Below are positions 17,248 to 25,000 of a DNA stretch of 64,000 nucleotides, one piece after another (position 1 is the stretch's first letter; every line of letters begins with the position of its first letter). The position numbers and the translations under genes are program-made. The DNA is taken from NCBI GenBank assembly GCA_040081715.1, contig JBEBFY010000007.1, forward strand, positions 1 to 64,000. The letters run 5' to 3'. The notes beneath the pieces are model-generated. The model did not search any database. It was not told where the DNA came from and worked only from the letters and a program-made list of their open reading frames with translations. Source of the DNA: CANKJK01 sp040081715. GTDB lineage: Bacteria > Acidobacteriota > Vicinamibacteria > Vicinamibacterales > UBA2999.

Positions 17248-19445
17248 CGGACGGTCCTCCCGGACTGTGTATCCGTGCGTTCGATCCGCACGGCGGACTG
17301 CTTGTAGTTCGGTTCTCGAGAGATCGGATCGAAGGAGCTCTGCGTCACCTGGTTCGCGTTCGCCTCGGCAAAGTGAAAGGGCACGAAGACCTGGCCGGGC
17401 GCGATGGTCTCGGTCAGCCGCAGTTCCACGCCGTGCACGCGGCCCCGCCGCGAGACCACGTCTACGAGCTGCCGCGGCTTGAGCCCGAGCACGCGGGCGT
17501 CCCGCGGATTCATCTCGACCCATGCCGCAGGGGAGAGGTGGTCGAGAATCGGCACCTTGCCCGTCTTCGTGCGCGTGTGCCAGTGCTCCACCGTGCGCCC
17601 CGTGTTCAGGATGAACGGGTACTCGGCGTTGGGCGGCTCGGGAAACGGCTCCCAGCTCGTGGGAATCAGCCGGGCCTTGCCGTCCCGCGTCTGGAAGCGC
17701 CCATCCTCATAGAGCCGGCGTGTGGCGGCCGGGTCTCCGCCGTCGTTCGGATAGGGCCACTGAATGCCGCCAGAAGCCTCGATGGCCTCGTACTCCATCC
17801 CGGAGTAGTCGCAGAGCCGGCCTGCGGACACGCGCTTCCACTCCTCGAAGGCGTCGCGCGGGCCATGCCAGCCCGGGAAGAGTTCGTCCTTCACGCCAAG
17901 CGTCTCCGCCACAGCCATGAAGATGTCGAAGTCGGAACGCGCCTCGCCGGGCGGGTCCACGGCCTTGTTCACCTTGCTCACCCGCCGCTCGGAGTTGGTG
18001 TAGGTCCCTTCCTTCTCGCCCCACGCCGCGGCCGGCAGCACGAGGTCCGCCAGTTGCGTGGTGGGGGTGGGATGGTAGGCGTCCTGCACGACCAGGAATT
18101 CGAGGTTGCCGAGCGCCTGCGTCAAGACCCCGAGGTTCGGAAACGACACGATCGGGTTGGTGGCGATGATCCAGAGCGCACGGATCTGCCCGCCGAGTGC
18201 CGCTTCGATGATGTCGGGATACGCCAGGCCGCGGGCGGTGGGAATGCGCTCCACCGGCAGGTTGACGAGCGCCGCCAGTTCTTCGCGGTCGGCTGCCGAA
18301 TCAAAGGCGCGATAGCCGGGCAGGCACGAGTAGAACCCGCTCTCGCGCGCGCCCATGGCGTTGGATTGCCCGGTGATCGAGAAGGGCGCGGCGCCGCTGC
18401 GGCCGATGTTGCCGGTGATGAGCGACAGATTGTTGATGGCGTTGACCGTCTCGGTGCCCTTGCTGCTGTGGTTGACGCCCATCGTCCAGGCAATGAGCGC
18501 CGACCGCGCCTCGCCGTAGAGCGTGGCCGTGCGCACGAGTACGTCGGCCGGGATCCCCGTGATCTCCGCGACATGGTCCGGGGTGTAGCTCACGACCGAG
18601 GCCCTGAGCGCTTCGTATCCGGTGGTGTGGGCGGCCACGTAGTCGTGGTCCACCAGGCCCATTTCGATCACCAGGTGGATCAGGCCGTTGAGAAGCGCCA
18701 GATCACCGCGCGGCCGGATCGGCAGGTGCAGGTCGGCCATCATCGCGGTCTTGGTGACCCGCGGGTCCACGACCACGAGCGTCGAGCGCGGATTGGCCTC
18801 GAGCCGGTGGCAGAGGATGGGATGGTTCTCGGCGATGTTGGCGCCGATGAGCATCACCACGTCGGCTGTTTCCAGGTCCTCGTAGGCGGCCGGCGGTCCG
18901 TCGCTGCCGAACGACCGCTTGTAGCCGGCCACCGCCGTGGACATGCAGAGCGTGGTGTTGCCGTCGTAGTTGTTCGTGCCCAGCCCGAGCTGCACCAGCT
19001 TGCCCAGCGCGTAGAACTCCTCGGTGACAAGCTGGCCCGTGCTGATGACGCCCACCGCGCCGGCGCCGTGACGGGCCTGCACGTCCTTGAACTTCTCGAC
19101 CATCGTGGTGAGTGCGGTGTCCCAGGACACGGCGCCAAAGCGTCCGTGCCGCTTGAGCAGCGGCGTCGTGGCGCGGCCGTCCACGTCAATGGCCTCGTGC
19201 TCCGAGAGTCCCTTGGGGCACAGGAGCCCGCGATTCACGGGATGGTCGGGGTTACCGCGCACCGCCACGGCCTTGCCCTTGGTGACGCCGATGTACATCC
19301 CGCAGCCCACGGAGCAGTAGCCGCACGTGGTGTGGACCCATCGCTCGGCCACCCGACTCTTGGCCGTATAGCCGGTGACGGGATCGACCGCGTACGCGTA
19401 CTTGTCGGACGCCGTGTCCAGACCCAGGAGACGGGTGAACTTCAT
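17244..19445 (-). CDS. nasA: Molybdopterin assimilatory nitrate reductase catalytic subunit
   Basis: 733 residues. The N-terminal [4Fe-4S] site is formed by C41, C44, C48 and C76 (CGYCSVGC ... LLCPKG), followed by bis-MGD molybdopterin oxidoreductase domains and a C-terminal dinucleotide-binding domain (IAPGQVFVPFHFAEANANQ). No Tat signal is present, so it should be cytoplasmic. It lacks the extra C-terminal [2Fe-2S] domain of Klebsiella-type NasA. Family and context with NirBD and NarK support nitrate-to-nitrite reduction; formate dehydrogenase-like activity is the main alternative but fits the context poorly. The ATG overlaps the stop of the upstream DmsBC-like gene as ATGA, pointing to that protein as electron partner. 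Confidence 0.88.
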   Translation of the reverse strand: MKFTRLLGLDTASDKYAYAVDPVTGYTAKSRVAERWVHTTCGYCSVGCGMYIGVTKGKAVAVRGNPDHPVNRGLLCPKGLSEHEAIDVDGRATTPLLKRHGRFGAVSWDTALTTMVEKFKDVQARHGAGAVGVISTGQLVTEEFYALGKLVQLGLGTNNYDGNTTLCMSTAVAGYKRSFGSDGPPAAYEDLETADVVMLIGANIAENHPILCHRLEANPRSTLVVVDPRVTKTAMMADLHLPIRPRGDLALLNGLIHLVIEMGLVDHDYVAAHTTGYEALRASVVSYTPDHVAEITGIPADVLVRTATLYGEARSALIAWTMGVNHSSKGTETVNAINNLSLITGNIGRSGAAPFSITGQSNAMGARESGFYSCLPGYRAFDSAADREELAALVNLPVERIPTARGLAYPDIIEAALGGQIRALWIIATNPIVSFPNLGVLTQALGNLEFLVVQDAYHPTPTTQLADLVLPAAAWGEKEGTYTNSERRVSKVNKAVDPPGEARSDFDIFMAVAETLGVKDELFPGWHGPRDAFEEWKRVSAGRLCDYSGMEYEAIEASGGIQWPYPNDGGDPAATRRLYEDGRFQTRDGKARLIPTSWEPFPEPPNAEYPFILNTGRTVEHWHTRTKTGKVPILDHLSPAAWVEMNPRDARVLGLKPRQLVDVVSRRGRVHGVELRLTETIAPGQVFVPFHFAEANANQVTQSSFDPISREPNYKQSAVRIERTDTQSGRTVR

Positions 19446-21070
19446 GCAGCCTCACTTCCCAGCGCCAGGTAGGGCGCCGCCATGTGGGTGGGGACCGCGC
19501 TCACAAAGAAGAGGTAGCGGCCCAGGAGCTCCGCGCCACCGGTAACGAGGAGGGCCGCGGCCATCAGCACGTCCGTGAGCGGGAGGCCCACGACGAGGGT
19601 CGTGGCGGCGCCATCGGCCGAGATCGCGCCGGCGGCATCGGCCGCCAGCAGCGGCAGAATCACACCGCCCAGAACGAGCAGCGCGGCCCGCGTCACCAGG
19701 TGCGAGCGGAACGTCGTGGAGAGCAGCCGTGCCGTGCCGCGCAACGCCACGCGCTCGGAGGCCATGACGCGAAGCACGCGCAGGGCCACCAGTGTCAACG
19801 CCAGGCCGGTTGTGGACGCGGCCCCGAGAGCGAGCCCGGTGGCGGCGCCTGGCGCGATGAGGCCGGCAAACAGCGGGCCTGCCAGGGCGGCGGTCGCGGC
19901 GAACTGGATTACGGTGAACGGCGTGTCCCACGACGGCCGTGACGGGACACGGTAGATGCAGGCACTGGCCCAGACGCCTGCGCACCCGGTGGCGAAGGTC
20001 ACGCCGCCCAGCCACCGGCTTCCGGGCCATCCGAACCAGAGCGCCGCCGCGTAAGCGGCGGCGACAGCCGAGAACACGGCGAAGGCCAGCACTTCGCGAC
20101 TGAGCCATGACCGCCGCCACGCCTTGACGGCGCGGTAGGCGTAGAGGGGACGTCCCAGGTGGAGCGTCGACGCCCCGAGCGCGAGCGTCGCGACAGCGAG
20201 CGACCCGAAGGCCGCGAGGCCGAGGCGCGTGGAGACGCCCAGCAGTTGCAGAAGCCAGATGGCCGCGAATCCCCCGACCGAGATCTGCGTGAGCACCGTC
20301 ATGACCACCAGTGGCCAGTGCGGGTCGGCTGGTGCCACGTGGGTCCAGTCCAGCGGGCGCGCGTCCGGCGGATGTGATGGATCCATCGTGACCCGAGTGG
20401 TGGAGAGGCTCCCGTCGCCGCTCGGCATGCCTAGCGTGGCCACGGCCTCCACGGCCGCCCGCCAGTCGGATGTCTTCACGATCTCGATCGCGATCGCGCC
20501 CTCCGGGCACGCGGTCACACAGGCCGGCGCCTGCCCGAGCGAGAGGCGCCCCTGGCACATGTCGCACTTGCCGACGACGCCACGCTCGGGGTTGTACTGC
20601 GGCACGCCATAGGAGCAGTTCCACGTGCAGTACTGGCAGCCGATGCAGGCATCGGCGCTGTGTTGGACGATGCCGGTCGGGCCGTCCTTCGAGTACGCAT
20701 CCACCGGGCAGCCTGAAAGGCACGTCGGCTCCAGGCAGTGGTTGCAGCCCATCGACAGATAGGAGCGGTGGGCCAGCGGGTAGAAGCCGCCTTCCATCTC
20801 CGACACGCGCCGCCAGTTGATGGACGCGGGGTTGGCATTCTGCTCGTTGCAGGCCACCACGCAGCACTTGCAGCCGATGCAGGCGCCCATGTCCATGTGA
20901 AAGCGGTACTGCTCACCCTCCGCGGGGCCGCGCGCGGGCATCAGTGGCCGCGATGCCTGCACCGGGGGATCAGGAATGACGCGTCGCTTTACCTGGCTTG
21001 GCGCCGCCTTGGACAGGCGTACGAGTCCCGCGTCGTCGCGGATGGCTCGTTCCAGCAGGGGAAGGGACAC
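19442..21070 (-). CDS. Fused DmsB-like four-cluster ferredoxin and DmsC-like membrane anchor
   Basis: About 542 residues from GTG 21070; TTG starts at 21079 and 21106 are alternatives. The N-terminal half has 16 Cys in four cluster motifs: CIGCKCCVVAC, CNHCLEPTCLSGC, CIGCQYCTWNC and CDMCQ...ACVTAC, as in DmsB/NrfC-type electron transfer subunits. The C-terminal half has about eight membrane helices, like the DmsC/YnfH quinol-oxidising anchor. As first gene of the operon, coupled by ATGA to nasA, it probably feeds quinol electrons to nitrate reductase. DmsB and DmsC are usually separate and serve periplasmic enzymes; here both are fused and the partner has no Tat signal. Confidence 0.85.
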   Translation of the reverse strand: MSLPLLERAIRDDAGLVRLSKAAPSQVKRRVIPDPPVQASRPLMPARGPAEGEQYRFHMDMGACIGCKCCVVACNEQNANPASINWRRVSEMEGGFYPLAHRSYLSMGCNHCLEPTCLSGCPVDAYSKDGPTGIVQHSADACIGCQYCTWNCSYGVPQYNPERGVVGKCDMCQGRLSLGQAPACVTACPEGAIAIEIVKTSDWRAAVEAVATLGMPSGDGSLSTTRVTMDPSHPPDARPLDWTHVAPADPHWPLVVMTVLTQISVGGFAAIWLLQLLGVSTRLGLAAFGSLAVATLALGASTLHLGRPLYAYRAVKAWRRSWLSREVLAFAVFSAVAAAYAAALWFGWPGSRWLGGVTFATGCAGVWASACIYRVPSRPSWDTPFTVIQFAATAALAGPLFAGLIAPGAATGLALGAASTTGLALTLVALRVLRVMASERVALRGTARLLSTTFRSHLVTRAALLVLGGVILPLLAADAAGAISADGAATTLVVGLPLTDVLMAAALLVTGGAELLGRYLFFVSAVPTHMAAPYLALGSEAA

Positions 21071-21146
21071 GCTCGCCAAGATAGCGGCCTCATTCCGACA
21101 GGGCAAGTTTTCAGCTAAGACGCAAACGTCGTAGTGAATGTCTAAG

Positions 21147-21162
21147 AGAACATAAATGTTCT
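21147..21162. promoter_or_regulatory. 16-bp palindrome in nitrate operon leader
   Basis: AGAACAT-AA-ATGTTCT is a perfect inverted repeat. The half site ATGTTCT recurs at 21314-21320, next to the minus promoter -35. It may be a protein operator or an RNA hairpin; the binding factor is unknown. Confidence 0.45.
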
Positions 21163-21213
21163 TGATAGAACTCGGAAGCCTTCTCAGGGCTGACGCAAGT
21201 GCCTCGTCTGGGT

Positions 21214-21245
21214 CTGCGCCGACGCAGCGGCCTACCAGCCGGTAG
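21214..21245 (-). promoter_or_regulatory. Tandem hairpins in nitrate reductase operon leader
   Basis: Read on the minus strand, CTACC-GGCT-GGTAG and CTGCG-TCGG-CGCAG are perfect 5-bp stems only 4 nt apart, located 40-75 nt after the predicted transcription start. Two adjacent hairpins suit an ANTAR target, but the loops are tetraloops rather than the A1/G4 hexaloops of known ANTAR sites. Confidence 0.4.
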
Positions 21246-21294
21246 CCCTGGGCCTGGCGGGCGGAGTTCTTACTAAGACGAAACTGTCTACTGA

Positions 21295-21323
21295 AATAAA
21301 GTTCCGCACATGAATGTTCTCAA
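21295..21323 (-). promoter_or_regulatory. Sigma70-type promoter candidate for the nitrate reductase operon
   Basis: On the minus strand, TTGAGA (21323-21318) and TTTATT (21300-21295) are separated by 17 nt. This gives a start near 21288 and a leader of about 218 nt before the first gene. Confidence 0.45.
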
Positions 21324-21401
21324 GTTTAGCTCACGGTGAGCCTACGTCCATCTGCTGGAACCGTCTGAATCCATTGGAGTTCATCGCCGGGTTCTGGCTG
21401 A

Positions 21402-21459
21402 GCCTGGGCCGGAACAGGCCTTGCTCCATGAGGGGTGCCGGGCCCCGACGCCCGGCGCC
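21402..21459 (+). promoter_or_regulatory. Two-hairpin leader upstream of the nitrate porin gene
   Basis: The first hairpin is GCCTG-GGCCGGAA-CAGGC (21402-21419). The second is a 10-bp stem, GGTGCCGGGC with GCCCGGCGCC (one G-U), closing the hexaloop CCCGAC (21434-21459). It resembles an attenuator in the antitermination style, ending about 50 nt before the start codon. No U tract follows, and the conserved loop A1 of ANTAR sites is missing. Confidence 0.4.
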
Positions 21460-21510
21460 ACGCCCCCGCCGGCGCATCCATCTGCCTGACATCTTCGGAG
21501 GAGCGTGACT

Positions 21511-22950
21511 GTGTCTGCATCTCTGTCTAGATCTGCATTGCCCCGATCGATACGCCGAACTCTTGCCATCGCCAGCGTCCTGGCGGCCATCGCCCGCGTG
21601 GCGCCGGCGCAGACGCCCCAGGGCGCCGTCGCCAGCGCCGCGGAACCCCAGGTGACAGCCGCGCCGAAGCCACCCGCGGCACCGCCCGCAGCCGCACCGG
21701 CCAGGGTGCCGGTCTTCAACCGCGTCAATCAGTCGCTGCCCGCGTGGCTGCGCGTTCGCGGCGAGTTCCGGGAGCGCGTGGAGGGCTTCGACAACGTCGG
21801 CTACGCCTCCGGGCGCGACACGACATTCTTCCTCTCGCGTGTTCGGCTCCAGGCCACGGTCACGCCCACCAAGGCGCTCGCCTTCGTGGTGCAGGCGCAG
21901 GACGCCCGCGTGGCGAACAAGACGGTCGGCCCCACGGGGGCGCCGTTCCGCGACACCATCGACCTCCGCATGGCCTATGCCGAGGTTGGCAGCGCGACGT
22001 CCCGCGTGGCCGTCCGGGCCGGCCGGCAGGAACTGGTCTACGGCGACCAGCGGCTGCTCGGGCACGTCTCGTGGCTGAACGGGGCCCGGACGTTCGACGC
22101 GGCCAAGGTGATGGTGCGCGGCAAGAAGGTCAACGTGGATGTGTTCGCGGCGTCAGTCGTCACCTTGAACGACACGGCCTTCAACAAGAGCGACGTCGAG
22201 GCCAGCCGCATCGCCGGCGCCTATGCCACCACGGGGAAGCTGGTGCCGAAGGCGTCCGTCGAGCCGTATGTCTACTACCGGTACGGCAGGTCACAGCGCT
22301 CGGAGGCCGGGACACTGGGCGACCTGCAGCAGACCACGATGGGCGTCCGCTGGGTGGGGACGCTCCCCGCCAAGGTGGACTACAACGTGGAGCTGGCCGT
22401 GCAACGGGGGTCGCTCGGCACCGACAGCATCGAGGCCTGGGCGAGCCACTGGATGGTCCGCGAGACGCTCACCAGGAAGTACGCGGTGAAGGCGTTCGGT
22501 GAGTTCAACTACGCCTCGGGCGACGCCAGCGCGACCGATGGTGTCCGCGGCACGTTTGACCAGCTCTATCCCACTCCGCACGACAAGATCGGCCTGGCCG
22601 ACCAGGTGGGGTGGCGCAACGTCCAGCACGCACGGGCCGGTCTCGAACTGACGCCGCGCAAGGGCGTGGCCGTTTCCACGAGCTACCACTCGTTCTGGCT
22701 CAGCAACACGACGGACGCCCTCTACAACGCCGGCGGCGTCGCCGTCGCGCGGGTCGTGGGTGGCGCGGCCAGTGGCCACGTCGGGCAGGAAATTGACGCC
22801 CAGGTGAACTGGACGGTCACTCCGGTTCTCTCCATCGCCGGCGGGTACTCGCATCTGGTGCCCGGAGCGTTTCTCAAGCAGGCCACCCCGGGCGCGTCCT
22901 ACAGCTCGCCCTACGTGATGGCCACTTACGTGCTTTTCGCTGACAAGTAG
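21511..22950 (+). CDS. Outer-membrane porin of the alginate-export family, nitrate locus
   Basis: 479 residues. Signal peptide (about 1-30, ending RVAPAQT), a Pro/Ala-rich linker (AAPKPPAAPPAAAPA), then a beta-barrel typical of the alginate_exp/porin family (LPAWLRVRGEFRERVEGFDN, AGRQELVYGDQRLLG, MATYVLFADK at the end). The start at GTG 21511 is chosen because GGAGGA (21497-21502) is 8-9 nt upstream; the GTG at 21505 would be too close. It heads the ABC nitrate transporter operon, 12 nt before the binding protein gene, so it probably admits nitrate or other anions through the outer membrane. Specificity is inferred from context. Confidence 0.8.
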   Translation: MSASLSRSALPRSIRRTLAIASVLAAIARVAPAQTPQGAVASAAEPQVTAAPKPPAAPPAAAPARVPVFNRVNQSLPAWLRVRGEFRERVEGFDNVGYASGRDTTFFLSRVRLQATVTPTKALAFVVQAQDARVANKTVGPTGAPFRDTIDLRMAYAEVGSATSRVAVRAGRQELVYGDQRLLGHVSWLNGARTFDAAKVMVRGKKVNVDVFAASVVTLNDTAFNKSDVEASRIAGAYATTGKLVPKASVEPYVYYRYGRSQRSEAGTLGDLQQTTMGVRWVGTLPAKVDYNVELAVQRGSLGTDSIEAWASHWMVRETLTRKYAVKAFGEFNYASGDASATDGVRGTFDQLYPTPHDKIGLADQVGWRNVQHARAGLELTPRKGVAVSTSYHSFWLSNTTDALYNAGGVAVARVVGGAASGHVGQEIDAQVNWTVTPVLSIAGGYSHLVPGAFLKQATPGASYSSPYVMATYVLFADK

Positions 22951-22962
22951 AAAGAGGACACC

Positions 22963-24222
22963 ATGACCACGACAAATCGACGCACATTCCTGAAGCGCGC
23001 CGGCACGGGCAGTCTGGCCGCGAGTCTCCTCGGCGGACTCCCACTGGGCTGGGCCGGTACGGCCTACGCGGACGACTCGCCCGAAACGAAGGACATGCGG
23101 TTCGGCATCATCGCGCTGACCGACTGCAGCCCCATCGTGGTGGCCCACGAACTGGGCCTGTTCAGGAAGTTCGGCATCAATTCGATCGTGTCCAAGGAAG
23201 CCTCGTGGGCCGTCATCCGCGACAAGCTCTCGGTCGGCGAGAACCACGCGACCCACATGCTGCTCGGGATGCCGCTGGCCTCGACGATGGGCCTGGCCGG
23301 TTCACCCGTGAAGCCGATGGTGGTGCCGTGGCTGCTCAACAGGAACGGTCAGGCCATCACGCTCAACAACAAGCTGAAGGCGGCCGGCGTGAAGACCGCC
23401 AAGGACATCAAGCCGCTGGCCGACAAGGCCCGGGCCGCGGGTGACCCGCTCACCTTCGCGATGACCTTTCCCTCGGGCACCCATGCGATGTGGATGCGCT
23501 ACTGGCTCGCGTCGGGCGGTATCAACCCGGACAAGGATGTCAGCCTCATCACGATTCCGCCACCGCAGATGGTGGCGAACATGAAGGTGGACAAGATGGA
23601 CGGCTACTGCGTGGGCGAGCCCTGGAACCTGCGCGCCATCGCGGACGGCATCGGGTTCACCGCGATCACGACGCAGCAGATGTGGAAGGACCACCCGGAG
23701 AAGGTCTGTGCCTTCACCGAGGAGTTCGCGACGAAGAACCCGAAGTCCGTCAAGGCCGTGCTGAAGGCGCTGCACCTGGCGAGCGTAGAGCTCGACAAGA
23801 TGGAGAACCGGCCGAAGTTCGCCGCGATGGTGTCCAAGCCCAGCTACATCAACTGCCCGCCGGAGATCATCACCGACCGGCTGCTCGGCAGGTACGACTA
23901 CGGCGACGGCCGAAAAGAGCAGGACCCGAACTACATGGTCTTCTCCGAACGAGGCTGCAACTATCCGGACAGGATGTTCGCCACCTGGTACCTCACGCAA
24001 CTGCGTCGCTGGGGCCTGGCGAAGGGCGCGCCCGACTACACCGGCGTGGCCAAGCGCGTGATGCGCACCGACATCTACTTGGAGGCGATGAAGGACCTGG
24101 GCGTGACGACCAAGATCACAGAGACGAAGAAGATCGCGCTCTGGGATGGGTCGGTCTTCGACGGCAAGGATCCGGAGAAGTACGCCAAGTCGTTCCCCGT
24201 GCACAGCATTACGGAGTCATAG
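22963..24222 (+). CDS. nrtA: Periplasmic nitrate-binding protein (NrtA/CmpA family)
   Basis: 419 residues. The Tat signal RRTFLKRAGTG is followed by a hydrophobic stretch ending near GTAYAD. The mature part matches NrtA/CmpA: MRFGIIALTDCSPIVVAHELGLFRKFGI, then MTFPSGTHAMWMRYWLA and DGYCVGEPWN. These proteins bind nitrate, nitrite or bicarbonate for an ABC importer; the linked nitrate and nitrite reductases favour nitrate. It follows the porin gene and precedes the permease by 1 nt. The ribosome site is AGAGGA before the ATG. Confidence 0.88.
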   Translation: MTTTNRRTFLKRAGTGSLAASLLGGLPLGWAGTAYADDSPETKDMRFGIIALTDCSPIVVAHELGLFRKFGINSIVSKEASWAVIRDKLSVGENHATHMLLGMPLASTMGLAGSPVKPMVVPWLLNRNGQAITLNNKLKAAGVKTAKDIKPLADKARAAGDPLTFAMTFPSGTHAMWMRYWLASGGINPDKDVSLITIPPPQMVANMKVDKMDGYCVGEPWNLRAIADGIGFTAITTQQMWKDHPEKVCAFTEEFATKNPKSVKAVLKALHLASVELDKMENRPKFAAMVSKPSYINCPPEIITDRLLGRYDYGDGRKEQDPNYMVFSERGCNYPDRMFATWYLTQLRRWGLAKGAPDYTGVAKRVMRTDIYLEAMKDLGVTTKITETKKIALWDGSVFDGKDPEKYAKSFPVHSITES

Positions 24223-24223
24223 G

Positions 24224-25000
24224 ATGTCCACCTCGATCGCGAAGCGCCTCGGAAACGTCCTGCTGCCCCTGGTCGGTCTCGGGCTGGTGCTGGGCCTCTG
24301 GGCCCTCACCAGCACCCGCATCACCGACCTCCCCTCGCCGATGAAGACGTGGCAGGAGAGCCGAGTCTACGTCCTGCAGCCGTTCGAGTACCGCGGCGAG
24401 ATGGACCAGGGCATCGGGCTGCTGGCGTTCTACAGCCTGATGCGGGTGGCAAGGGGCTTCGCGCTCGGGGTGCTGATCGGCACTCCGCTCGGTTTCATGC
24501 TCGGGTTGTCGATCACGCTCAGGAAGATGTTCGAGCCGGTCATGCAGATCCTCCGGCCGATCTCGCCGCTGGCCTGGCTCCCCCTCGGGCTGGTCATCTT
24601 TCAGAAGTCTGAGCCGGCGGCACTCTTTGCCATTGCGGTCTGCTCGATGTGGCCAACCGTGATCAACACCATGATGGGCGTGAAGGCGATTCCGCAGGAG
24701 TACTGGAACGTCGCGAAGGTCCTGCGGCTGTCGAAGACGACCGCGTTCATCAAGATCATCCTGCCCGCCACGCTGCCCTACATGTTCACCGGGTTCCGGC
24801 TGAGCCTTGGCATTGCCTGGCTGGTCATCGTGGCTAGCGAGATGCTGACCGGCACGCCCGGTGTGGGCGGGTTCCTGTGGCAGGAGTACAACAGCCTCAT
24901 CTACGCGCACATCCTGCTGGCGATCCTGACGATCGGCTTCATCGGCTTCGCGCTTGACCGGTTGATGGCGCTGGCCGAGTCCAGGTTGAGGACTGTCTGA
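24224..25000 (+). CDS. nrtB: Nitrate ABC transporter permease
   Basis: 258 residues with about six membrane helices and the binding-protein-dependent permease loop (EYWNVAKVLRLSKTTAFIKIILPATLPYMFTG, i.e. the EAA-like coupling region). The length and loop match NrtB/SsuC-type permeases. The start at ATG 24224 (MSTSIAKRLG) lies 1 nt after the nrtA stop, with AGG just upstream. Its TGA overlaps the next ATG (TGATG). Confidence 0.88.
   Translation: MSTSIAKRLGNVLLPLVGLGLVLGLWALTSTRITDLPSPMKTWQESRVYVLQPFEYRGEMDQGIGLLAFYSLMRVARGFALGVLIGTPLGFMLGLSITLRKMFEPVMQILRPISPLAWLPLGLVIFQKSEPAALFAIAVCSMWPTVINTMMGVKAIPQEYWNVAKVLRLSKTTAFIKIILPATLPYMFTGFRLSLGIAWLVIVASEMLTGTPGVGGFLWQEYNSLIYAHILLAILTIGFIGFALDRLMALAESRLRTV

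Larger units (their letters stand above)
21071..21510. promoter_or_regulatory. Divergent regulatory region of the nitrate operons
   Basis: A 440-bp gene-free stretch, locally richer in A and T than its surroundings. It holds a minus-strand promoter candidate (21295-21323), two tight hairpins in the minus leader (21214-21245), a 16-bp palindrome (21147-21162), related CTAAGACG-AAAC elements at about 21115 and 21274, and two hairpins in the plus leader (21402-21459). I see no coding potential in it. Confidence 0.6.

Noticed and set aside
14965..17307. Long plus-strand frame opposite nirB, and a similar one at 17373-19472 opposite nasA
   Set aside because: Both lie antisense to genes with intact cofactor motifs and have no recognisable domain or ribosome site.
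21061..21300. Sigma54 promoter in the nitrate region
   Set aside because: GGCAC and TTGC occur together on the minus strand but without the required spacing.
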